NCBI GenBank assembly: GCA_903958915.1
Contig: CAJBVC010000065.1
Coordinates: 1 to 12,117 of the forward strand
Reading direction: 5' to 3'
Length of the DNA stretch: 12,117 nucleotides
DNA from: an uncultured beta proteobacterium
GTDB taxonomy: Bacteria; Pseudomonadota; Gammaproteobacteria; Burkholderiales; Burkholderiaceae_C
A program made the position numbers and the translations under genes. How positions within the stretch are numbered: the first letter of the stretch is position 1; each line of letters opens with the position of its first letter. The notes under the pieces are model-generated. The model searched no databases, was not told where the DNA came from, and saw only the letters and a program-made list of their open reading frames with translations. This document shows positions 1 through 8,754 of the stretch, piece by piece.

Positions 1-2857
<2,857 letters not shown>

Positions 2858-2867
2858 GAACCTGCGT

Positions 2868-3197
2868 TCAGTAACCTGCCTTGGCTCCCGGCCGTTTCTT
2901 CGCAAACAGCCCGGCCGACTTGGCACCCTGTTTGACAAATCGCTCGCGCCGGGCGACTTTGGGGTCTACTTTGAGCGGTCGATAGAGTTCTACACGGTCG
3001 TCCTGCCGCAAAACATGGCTCAGGGGCACGGTGCGTCCCCACACCCCCACCTCCAGCGAATGTACCTCCGTAGGCGACAATTCAGCCAGCCAACCACTCG
3101 CCTTGAGCGCCTGTTCCACGGTGGCCTCTGCGTCCAGAACCAGTGCCAGTTCCCGCACCACGCGGGGTGCTGGTGAATACACCAAACTGATGTCCAT
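2868..3197 (-). CDS. rnfH: RnfH family ubiquitin-like protein
   Basis: A 109-residue small protein of the RnfH (UPF0125) family, which has a beta-grasp ubiquitin-like fold. Diagnostic parts are ISLVYSPAPRV at the N-terminus and the C-terminal block DRVELYRPLKVDPKVARRERF. Its start lies six bases after the ratA stop, so the two are almost certainly co-transcribed. In E. coli the homologous pair has been described as the antitoxin-like partner (RatB/PasI) of RatA/PasT, although that role is debated. No rnf electron-transport genes are in the window, so the name reflects family only. Its end faces the DUF4124 gene with a ten-base gap and no visible terminator. Confidence 0.92.
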   Translation of the reverse strand: MDISLVYSPAPRVVRELALVLDAEATVEQALKASGWLAELSPTEVHSLEVGVWGRTVPLSHVLRQDDRVELYRPLKVDPKVARRERFVKQGAKSAGLFAKKRPGAKAGY

Positions 3198-3203
3198 TGC
3201 GGC

Positions 3204-3647
3204 TTACTCGCCGTAGACTTGCTGCGCCCGTTTGACGAACGCGTCGACCAGGGTGGAGGCGATTTTGTCAAACACCGGGCCCACGAGCTTGGCCAAAGCC
3301 GGGTTGTCGAAACCGTAGTTCAGGGTCAACTCTACCTTGCACGCCCGTTGCGTGCCATCGCCAAGAGGGATGAAATTCCACTGGCCGTCGAGCTTGGAAA
3401 AAGGGCCATTGAGCAGTTGCATGTCCACACACCGGTTCACGGTGTGGACGTTGCGTGTAGAAAAAGTCTGGCGCACGCCACTGAACGAAATGCCCATCTC
3501 GGCGGTCATTCCATCATCGTGCTCCTGCACCACCTTGGAGTGATCGCACCAGGGCAGAAACTCGCTGTACCGGTTGACATCAATGACCAGCCCATACATT
3601 TCGCTGGGCGCGTACCAGATCAGAACGGACTTGTGAACGGTTTTCAT
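3204..3647 (-). CDS. ratA: RatA / Coq10-like START-domain protein
   Basis: A 147-residue single-domain protein of the polyketide cyclase/START family that includes mitochondrial Coq10 (ubiquinone binding) and E. coli RatA/PasT. Recognisable stretches are [49 protein letters not shown] and [21 protein letters not shown], covering the whole fold at normal length. Two roles are reported for the family: inhibition of ribosome subunit association in E. coli, and support of ubiquinone-dependent respiration; the sequence does not decide between them. It is divergent from smpB and is followed by rnfH, a neighbourhood common in proteobacteria. The start at 3647 matches the family's MKTVHKS-type beginning; the ribosome site is weak. 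Confidence 0.93.
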   Translation of the reverse strand: MKTVHKSVLIWYAPSEMYGLVIDVNRYSEFLPWCDHSKVVQEHDDGMTAEMGISFSGVRQTFSTRNVHTVNRCVDMQLLNGPFSKLDGQWNFIPLGDGTQRACKVELTLNYGFDNPALAKLVGPVFDKIASTLVDAFVKRAQQVYGE

Positions 3648-3667
3648 AGAATGGGGGCCTGCGCAGG

Positions 3668-3699
3668 ATTGTAGTCAAGGCCATCTGCATGCTTTTAAT
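3668..3699. promoter_or_regulatory. Divergent ratA/smpB control region with candidate -10 boxes
   Basis: In the 79 bases between the two start codons, the minus strand carries TACAAT (3668-3673), placed to serve ratA. The plus strand carries TTTAAT (3694-3699), placed to serve smpB, with a weak TTGTAG at 3669-3674 and a 19-base spacer. Both lack good -35 boxes at ideal spacing. Prediction only. Confidence 0.3.
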
Positions 3700-3726
3700 C
3701 CCGCCCTCCATCCCCACGTGAGTCCC

Positions 3727-4200
3727 ATGGCCAAAAAACCTGAAACCGCACCCCGCATTGCCGACAACAAAAAGGCTGCGTTCAACTATTTCTTTGAGGA
3801 GCGCTTTGAGGCCGGCCTGGTGCTCGAAGGCTGGGAAGTGAAGTCGCTGCGCGAAGGCAAGGTGCAGCTGACAGACGGCTATGTCGTCATTCGCAATGGT
3901 GAACTGTTCATCATCGGGTTGCAGATCAACCCGCTACACACGGCGTCCACCCATGTCAACCCCGACAAGGTGCGCACCAAGAAGTTGTTGATGCGCAAGG
4001 AAGAGATCAAGCGACTGGTGGGCAAGGTCGAGCAAAAAGGCTACACCCTGGTTCCCATCAACCTGCACTGGAAAAACGGCAAGGTGAAATGTGAAATCGC
4101 TCTTGCCAAAGGCAAGGCCGAGCACGACAAGCGCGACACCATCAAGGACCGCGAAGGCAAGCGCGAAGTGGAACGCGCGATGAAGTCGCGTCAGCGGTAG
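3727..4200 (+). CDS. smpB: SsrA-binding protein SmpB (trans-translation)
   Basis: Binds tmRNA and delivers it to stalled ribosomes, where it fills the place of the codon-anticodon pair in the decoding centre. The 157-residue product has the usual length and motifs: [55 protein letters not shown], the RTKKLLM block, [26 protein letters not shown], and the basic C-terminal tail [25 protein letters not shown] that enters the mRNA channel. A GTG at 3718 is in frame, but the ATG at 3727 gives the canonical MAKKP start. The last ten bases overlap the end of the convergent chemoreceptor gene. The tmRNA gene (ssrA) is not in the window. Confidence 0.97.
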   Translation: MAKKPETAPRIADNKKAAFNYFFEERFEAGLVLEGWEVKSLREGKVQLTDGYVVIRNGELFIIGLQINPLHTASTHVNPDKVRTKKLLMRKEEIKRLVGKVEQKGYTLVPINLHWKNGKVKCEIALAKGKAEHDKRDTIKDREGKREVERAMKSRQR

Positions 4201-5777
4201 GATGCCAGCTGAAACACAGCCACCGCCTGCACCAATTCTTCGGCTTGCGCCTTCAAACTGCTGGCGGCCGCCGCCATTTCCTCCACTAACGCAGCATTTT
4301 GCTGTGTGGCATGGTCCATGTGCGTCACCGCCTCGCCCACCTGCGATACACCAGAGGCCTGCTCACCACTGGCCGAACTGATCTCACCCACGATGTCAGT
4401 CACGCGTTGGATACTGCTGACCACTTCGGTCATGGTTGCACCGGCCTGATCGACCAGAGCGGTGCCCTGGGCGACGCGCTCCACGCTGGCACTGATCAGG
4501 CCCTTGATCTCCTTGGCAGCGTCGGCCGAACGCCCTGCCAGTGATCGCACTTCGGTGGCCACGACAGCAAACCCGCGGCCCTGCTCACCGGCACGTGCGG
4601 CTTCCACCGCTGCATTGAGGGCAAGAATGTTGGTCTGAAATGCGATGCCATCGATCACACCGATGATGTCAAAGATGCGGTTCGATGATTCATTGATGTG
4701 TTTCATGGTACCGACCACCTGTGCCACCACCTCACCCCCCTTGACAGCCACTGCGCTGGCGCTTTGCGCCAGCTGGTTGGCCAGGCGCGCATTGTCGGCG
4801 TTCTGGCTTACTGTGGAGTTGAGTTCCTCCATCGATGAGGCGGTTTGCTCAAGGGCGCTGGCCTGCTGTTCGGTGCGTGCGCTAAGGTCGTGGTTACCCT
4901 GTGCGATTTCGGCGCTGGTATTGGCGACACCGTCGGCGTTGTGGCGTACGTTGGCCACAATCTCGCCAAAGTTCTTGCGCATGGATTCGAGCTCGAACAA
5001 AAGACTGTCATGGTCATTTGGCCTGAGTGCAATGACGGCCCCCAGATCGCCCTGTGCTATCCGTCGGGTCACACGGGTGGCGAAGCGTGGTTCGCCGCCG
5101 AGTTGGTTGAGCAACTCGCGTGTCACCGCTGCCGCGAAGGCAATACCCAGCAACACGGTGGCCGCCAGCAGTACCATGGTCCAGCGCCGGGCGCTGCGTT
5201 GAACTGCGTCAACGTTGTCCGAAGCGCTTTTGCCGCGTTCAAAGCCGAATGCGGTGAGTTTGTCCAGCGCGGCGATAGCATCGTCGGATCCCGACTTTCC
5301 GGCACCTTCGGAGATATCCTTGGCATCTTCCTGCTTCTTGGCACGACCCAGGCCGATCACTTTCTGATTCGTCACCAGGTAGTCCTGCCACGCTTTGCCG
5401 TAAGTCGAGAATAGTTGCAGTGTCTGAGCATCCAACCCGAGCGCTTTGAATTCGGCAGCATGTTTATTCACACTATCGCGTGCCAGCTTCATCTTTTCCT
5501 CGTACTCTTCCATGTAGCCGGCGTCCGCCGCCTGCGTGTGCCTGACCTCCATGTCACGCATTTCCAGCATGGCCGTGCGCATGGCGGTTGTGTGACCGAT
5601 GCCTGGCAGCACCACTTCGGTCACTTCGTGCGATACGTTATTCAGCTTTTCCAGTTGCAGCAACGCAAAACCACCCAATACAGCGGTCAACACCAGCACG
5701 ATCACAAAACTGCCGATGAGTTGGGTGCCGATGTTCATGGACACTATCCGCGCCGATAGCCGATCGAATATCTTCAT
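4191..5777 (-). CDS. Methyl-accepting chemotaxis protein (4HB-type sensor)
   Basis: A 528-residue inner-membrane chemoreceptor. TM1 is at about residues 18-40 ([17 protein letters not shown]). A periplasmic four-helix-bundle-type sensor spans about 42-197 (contains [19 protein letters not shown]). TM2 is at about 199-218. The HAMP domain (about 220-275) contains [10 protein letters not shown] and RRIAQGDLG. The cytoplasmic coiled coil has methylation-helix segments such as [20 protein letters not shown] and the hairpin tip [20 protein letters not shown] followed by [20 protein letters not shown], where CheA and CheW bind. The protein ends ...VFQLASYR without a C-terminal CheR-binding pentapeptide. 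An internal ATG (Met14, 5738) is an alternative start. It lies 94 bases downstream of a secreted Cache-domain gene on the same strand. The ligand is unknown. Confidence 0.96.
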   Translation of the reverse strand: MKIFDRLSARIVSMNIGTQLIGSFVIVLVLTAVLGGFALLQLEKLNNVSHEVTEVVLPGIGHTTAMRTAMLEMRDMEVRHTQAADAGYMEEYEEKMKLARDSVNKHAAEFKALGLDAQTLQLFSTYGKAWQDYLVTNQKVIGLGRAKKQEDAKDISEGAGKSGSDDAIAALDKLTAFGFERGKSASDNVDAVQRSARRWTMVLLAATVLLGIAFAAAVTRELLNQLGGEPRFATRVTRRIAQGDLGAVIALRPNDHDSLLFELESMRKNFGEIVANVRHNADGVANTSAEIAQGNHDLSARTEQQASALEQTASSMEELNSTVSQNADNARLANQLAQSASAVAVKGGEVVAQVVGTMKHINESSNRIFDIIGVIDGIAFQTNILALNAAVEAARAGEQGRGFAVVATEVRSLAGRSADAAKEIKGLISASVERVAQGTALVDQAGATMTEVVSSIQRVTDIVGEISSASGEQASGVSQVGEAVTHMDHATQQNAALVEEMAAAASSLKAQAEELVQAVAVFQLASYR

Positions 5778-5804
5778 ACGTTGTGCACTCTGGCAATGGG
5801 GCTC

Positions 5805-5844
5805 AAAAAATCAAGGCGCCTGCAGACCGACTCCACAAGCGCCT
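5805..5844 (-). terminator. Possible intrinsic terminator after the Cache-domain gene
   Basis: On the minus strand a six-base stem (AGGCGC at 5839-5844 pairing with GCGCCT at 5814-5819) encloses a 19-base loop and is followed by TGA and six T residues. The position, just after the Cache gene and before the MCP start, fits a terminator or attenuator that would partly separate the two genes. The loop is long and the stem short, so efficiency is uncertain. Confidence 0.45.
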
Positions 5845-5871
5845 CAGGAGCAATTCAGCACTCGGGAGGTG

Positions 5872-6360
5872 TTACTTCTTGTAGCCTATGTAGCTCACAC
5901 CAATGACCTTGCCAGCGCCGTCCTTGATCGGGTTGTAACAGGCGTCAAAAGCGGTGCCCAAAACGTCCACCGGGCCACAAAACGCAGCTCCCTTGCTCAC
6001 GGCCTCGTAAGCTTTGGCCCGGGCCAGTGGCGTGCCGACCCCGCGTTTGCCCTCTGGTGTCAATACGTTGGTACTGACACGAATGAACTCGTCGCCATGC
6101 TTGACAAATACGGTGGCGGTCGCCCCGGTGTTCTTCTTGATCTCGTCGACCACGTCATAGTTGTTGTTGATTTTGCGGGCACCAAAATACAAACCTGGCA
6201 CGGTCAAATCACCCGCCTTTTCAGTACCCTCCAGTTTGGGTGGGCCGATCTTGGCCAGACGTGCGTCCAGCGCGTCTATCGTTTCCTGGGGGGTCGCCGC
6301 CTGGGCTGCCAGCGCACTAAAGCAGCACAGGGTCAACAAAAAACGTGTGGCCATTCTCAT
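5872..6360 (-). CDS. Secreted stand-alone Cache-domain protein
   Basis: A 162-residue exported protein: signal peptide at residues 1-21 (RMATRFLLTLCCFSALAAQA), then one domain resembling the small-molecule-binding Cache modules (Cache_3/Cache_2 type) of chemoreceptors. The typical pattern is present: DLTVPGLYFGARKINNNYDVVDEI, the strand ATVFVKHGDEFIRVSTNV, GKRGVGTPL, and the closing YNPIKDGAGKVIGVSYIGYKK. There is no transmembrane helix after the signal and no signalling domain, so it would act as a free periplasmic binding protein. Cys128 and Cys141 could form a disulphide. GGAG five bases before the ATG at 6360 supports the start. The chemoreceptor gene directly downstream suggests a chemotaxis role, but that is inference from position. 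Confidence 0.85.
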   Translation of the reverse strand: MRMATRFLLTLCCFSALAAQAATPQETIDALDARLAKIGPPKLEGTEKAGDLTVPGLYFGARKINNNYDVVDEIKKNTGATATVFVKHGDEFIRVSTNVLTPEGKRGVGTPLARAKAYEAVSKGAAFCGPVDVLGTAFDACYNPIKDGAGKVIGVSYIGYKK

Positions 6361-6446
6361 AAGTACTCCATTCTTGGAACGAATTGAAACACCCTCTTGG
6401 GACCAGGGACAACGCCTGATTTAAGCGGCAAACTGTGGCTTGTCTT

Positions 6447-6464
6447 CCTAGGGTTTTCCCTTGG
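6447..6464. promoter_or_regulatory. Inverted repeat upstream of the Cache-domain gene
   Basis: The 12 bases AGGGTTTTCCCT (6450-6461) form a perfect inverted repeat around four T residues. CC and GG at the outer ends extend it to 18 bases with one mismatch. It sits about 90 bases before the Cache gene start, in the 130-base gap after the hydrolase gene. It could be an operator or merely a weak hairpin at the end of the hydrolase transcript; no T-run follows on either side. Confidence 0.3.
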
Positions 6465-6490
6465 CGACCGCCTATGCGACACATACTCTG

Positions 6491-7663
6491 TCAAGCAAGG
6501 CCACGCAGTGGATGGTCTTGCCGGGACCAGGGGCTGACAAAGAAGGGCTGAACCATAGCCGGCGTTACATCCTCAATGCGTGCCGGGTTCCAACGCGGAT
6601 GAAAGTCCTTGTCGATGGCCAGCGCCCGAATGCCTTCCACCGTTTCGCTCGAACGGCCAGATCGGTCCAGGTGCCGGGTATGGAAACAATGTTCCACGAT
6701 GTCGCGCTCCATGCGCAAATCATCGGCCAGCGCCATGGTGCGGGCACGCCGGACTTGTTCCAGCACGACATGCAGCATCAATGGGCTGCGCTGGCGCAGA
6801 GTGGCTACGATGGAGCGGGCAGTTTCGGTGTCCATTTCTTCCAGCGCTGCCACGATGGCAGCCACCGTAGGCAGGCCAAAAGCCGCCTCAACTTCAGGGT
6901 CCAAAAGGTCTTTTGAGCTTGTAGGACAAGCGTGAGCAGCTATGACTTTAGTAGCAATCCAGTCATGGATTGCAGCAAGCGTGTCGCAGGATTGCAGGGA
7001 TTCCCACAACCCAGCCAGTGCGTCCGAAGGAACCAACGCATCGGCCAACCCCGTCGCAATCGCCTGCCCACCGTCAATGGTTTGGCCAGTAAGCGCCAGG
7101 TATTCACCCACGCGGCCGGGACAGCGGCTTAAAAAGTAGCCCCCACCCACATCCGGAAACAAGCCGATACCGGTTTCGGGCATGGCCATTTTGGTACGCT
7201 CTGTGACGATACGTAACTTGCCGCCTTGGCGTGCGGACGGTTTTACGGGGTCTGCCAGGGCAACGCCCTGGCAAAGACCCATACCGCCACCCATCACGAT
7301 GCCATCCATGAACGCAAGGTAGGGCTTGGGATAGGTTTGAATCAGGTGATTGAGGGTGTATTCCTGGGTAAAGAACTCGCCCAACTGGGGGTCGTTGGCA
7401 AGCGCTGCTTCATGAAAAAAGCGGATATCACCGCCAGCGCAAAAACTGCCAAACAGCGCCTGCGGACTGCCCTGCTCACCATGTTTATTGCTCCCGCAGA
7501 TGGCGACTGCCATCACCCGTGGGTCGTCACGCCAAACCTGCAAAATCGCCAGCAAGGCCCGCACCATAGGCAAAGAGAGCGCATTGAGCGCCTTGGGTCG
7601 GTTCAGAGTAATCAGGCCGATCGCGCCAGCCACACGGGTTTGCACTTCAGGCACTGTAGTCAT
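6491..7663 (-). CDS. Enoyl-CoA hydratase/isomerase family, 3-hydroxyisobutyryl-CoA hydrolase-like
   Basis: A 390-residue cytosolic crotonase-fold protein of the HIBCH (ECH_2) subgroup, whose known members release 3-hydroxyisobutyrate from its CoA ester in valine breakdown. Visible are the oxyanion-hole segments SFCAGGDIR (about 73-81) and MDGIVMGGGMG (119-129), and the subgroup signature MPETGIGLFPDVGGGYFLSR with the catalytic candidates Glu163 and Asp171. The length suits the family, whereas ordinary hydratases are about 260 residues. I chose the ATG at 7663, not 7687, because it has AAGGAA upstream and overlaps the exporter stop as ATGA. About 14 extra residues appear between GGGMG and RIVTE, encoded at a strong DNA palindrome. 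No other valine-catabolism genes are nearby, so the exact substrate is open. Confidence 0.88.
   Translation of the reverse strand: MTTVPEVQTRVAGAIGLITLNRPKALNALSLPMVRALLAILQVWRDDPRVMAVAICGSNKHGEQGSPQALFGSFCAGGDIRFFHEAALANDPQLGEFFTQEYTLNHLIQTYPKPYLAFMDGIVMGGGMGLCQGVALADPVKPSARQGGKLRIVTERTKMAMPETGIGLFPDVGGGYFLSRCPGRVGEYLALTGQTIDGGQAIATGLADALVPSDALAGLWESLQSCDTLAAIHDWIATKVIAAHACPTSSKDLLDPEVEAAFGLPTVAAIVAALEEMDTETARSIVATLRQRSPLMLHVVLEQVRRARTMALADDLRMERDIVEHCFHTRHLDRSGRSSETVEGIRALAIDKDFHPRWNPARIEDVTPAMVQPFFVSPWSRQDHPLRGLA
6902..6957 (-). repeat. AT-richer repeat copy inside the hydrolase gene
   Basis: Read on the minus strand, this stretch begins CTACTAAAG, continues ATAGCTGCTCACGCTTG, and holds a hairpin GCTTGT-CCT-ACAAGC (6917-6931). 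The order CTACTA, ATAGCT, GCT, CGCTT, TCC also occurs at 11062-11120 in truB. It resembles, from memory, a short interspersed repeat common in Comamonadaceae intergenic regions. Here it encodes residues 236-254 (IATKVIAAHACPTSSKDLL). The match between the two copies is patchy and was aligned by eye. Confidence 0.4.
7248..7280. repeat. Strong palindrome inside the hydrolase coding sequence
   Basis: The arms GGGTCTGCCAGGGC (7248-7261) and its complement (7265-7280) pair over 14 bases around a three-base AAC loop, with two unpaired bases (7273-7274) in one arm. It covers residues 128-139 (MGLCQGVALADP), just after the active-site GGG loop, where the protein seems longer than relatives. It is plainly visible and too long to be a likely chance palindrome. 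Confidence 0.75.
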
Positions 7664-8541
7664 AACTCGTTCCTTCTTTGGTTCCATCCCAGTAATTCGT
7701 TGACCAGCAAAGCGCCAATCACCAGGGAACCCCCTGTGAGGACGGATGGGCTAGGGGCCTCCCCTGCCCCCACCCACGCCAGCAGGATGCCAAAAATCAC
7801 CTCCAACAAGGCCAGCAGGGAAATTTCCGGGGCCTTGAGAACTCTCGCACACATGACCGACAAAACGCAGGGAATAGCCAACTGCCCCACTCCGAGATAG
7901 GCCAGCAATCCCAGATCGTGCACGGTCGCCTGAAACGGATAGGCCACCGGCAATGTCGCCAGGGAACTGATGACCGCGCCGACAAATACCGCCGGCACCA
8001 GGTCCACGTCATGCCCCTGGGCATGGGCGTTTTGCGTGATGGTCCAATTGGTCGCACCGGCTACGGGCACGCACAGCGCCACCAGCGTACCCAGCATCTG
8101 CCCGCCCGAGACTTCAGTGCCGTACATGATGGCAATGCCAGCACCGGCCGCAGCAATTGCCACCCAGGTGCGCAACGCGATGCGATGGCCTATGAAGATA
8201 CGCGCCAACAAGGCCGTGAACAATGGCCCCAGTGACATGGTGACCAGCACATTGGCAACGCTGGTGAGGGTGAGTGCCAGCATGAACGCCGTGAACATCA
8301 CACTCCAGCACACACCCGAGATCCAGAAGGCCGTGCCGGCGTGGCGCATATCGGCAAACACCCGACGACCCCGCAACAGCGGCAAAATTACCAGTAAGGC
8401 CGCCGCGGTGAACAGTGCCCGCCAAAAGGTCACCTCAAAACTACGCGCCGACTCCAGATAGCGCGACACCACCCCCGCCGTCGACCACATCAGAGTCACT
8501 CCGACCATCAGAAAAATCGCGCGATTGTGTGTCAGCTTCAT
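7660..8541 (-). CDS. EamA/DMT-family transporter
   Basis: A 293-residue, very hydrophobic inner-membrane protein with about ten predicted helices in two repeated EamA halves. The first begins RAIFLMVGVTLMWSTAGVVSRYL and has the loop FEVTFWRALFTAAALLVILP. The second contains GTLVALCVPVAGATNWTI and the typical ending LKAPEISLLALLEVIFGILLAWVGAGE. The family exports amino acids and other metabolites; the substrate here cannot be named. The stop codon overlaps the hydrolase start as ATGA, so the two are translated together. No Shine-Dalgarno precedes the start at 8541; the T-rich bases directly upstream include TACATT three bases before the ATG, so a very short or leaderless transcript is possible. 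Upstream lies the repeat-filled gap after typA. Confidence 0.93.
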   Translation of the reverse strand: MKLTHNRAIFLMVGVTLMWSTAGVVSRYLESARSFEVTFWRALFTAAALLVILPLLRGRRVFADMRHAGTAFWISGVCWSVMFTAFMLALTLTSVANVLVTMSLGPLFTALLARIFIGHRIALRTWVAIAAAGAGIAIMYGTEVSGGQMLGTLVALCVPVAGATNWTITQNAHAQGHDVDLVPAVFVGAVISSLATLPVAYPFQATVHDLGLLAYLGVGQLAIPCVLSVMCARVLKAPEISLLALLEVIFGILLAWVGAGEAPSPSVLTGGSLVIGALLVNELLGWNQRRNEL

Positions 8542-8580
8542 AAAAATGTAAATTTGCCCGAAGCGCGTGACCTAATACCA

Positions 8581-8661
8581 GGGCTACCGCGGAACCGGCT
8601 TAGCCGGGCCGCTGGTAGCGTCCCCCCCTGGGGGGAGGCGGTCGCAGACCGCTTCGGGGGG
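8581..8661 (+). repeat. Structured palindromic repeat, copy 1 (81 bp)
   Basis: First of two direct copies with a 93-base period. It has three consecutive fold-back units. A long imperfect hairpin spans 8583-8619 (GCTACC pairing with GGTAGC, then GCGG with CCGC, then CCGGC with GCCGG). A C-run/G-run hairpin lies at 8622-8635. GCGGTC-GCA-GACCGC lies at 8638-8652. The unit ends CTTCGGGGGG. It lies between typA and the exporter gene and has no open frame of note. The style is that of REP-like intergenic elements in this bacterial family; no transposase is nearby. Confidence 0.85.
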
Positions 8662-8673
8662 ATCCAGCTAGCA

Positions 8674-8754
8674 GGGCTACCGCGGAACTGGCTTTGCCAG
8701 GCCGCTGGTAGCGCCCCCCAACGGGGGGAGGCGGCCGCAGGCCGCTTCGGGGGG
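8674..8754 (+). repeat. Structured palindromic repeat, copy 2 (81 bp)
   Basis: Second copy, same orientation, separated from copy 1 by 12 bases. It matches copy 1 at 72 of 81 positions with no gaps. Two pairs of differences swap a base pair for another (8596/8606 C-G against 8689/8699 T-A; 8642/8648 T-A against 8735/8741 C-G), and the other five lie in loops or junctions. The last G (8754) is directly next to the typA stop codon (8755-8757), so on the typA strand the structure begins at once after translation ends. It lacks the T-run of an intrinsic terminator. Confidence 0.87.

Noticed and set aside
2868..3647. ratA-rnfH as a genuine new toxin-antitoxin module
   Set aside because: The pair is a widespread core arrangement beside smpB, and the toxin role is disputed. 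Nothing in this copy is unusual.
3718..3726. GTG start for smpB three codons upstream
   Set aside because: The family starts at MAKK; the ATG at 3727 fits this and the GTG has no better ribosome site.
7664..7687. Upstream ATG for the hydrolase at 7687
   Set aside because: The ATG at 7663 has AAGGAA at suitable spacing and the typical ATGA coupling with the exporter stop.
8581..8754. CRISPR array or insertion-sequence ends
   Set aside because: There are only two copies, with a 12-base spacer and internal palindromes of three kinds. No transposase frame and no clear target duplication lie next to them.
8581..8754. Rho-independent terminator for typA
   Set aside because: The hairpins are strong but neither copy is followed by a T-run on the minus strand, so a standard intrinsic terminator is not supported.
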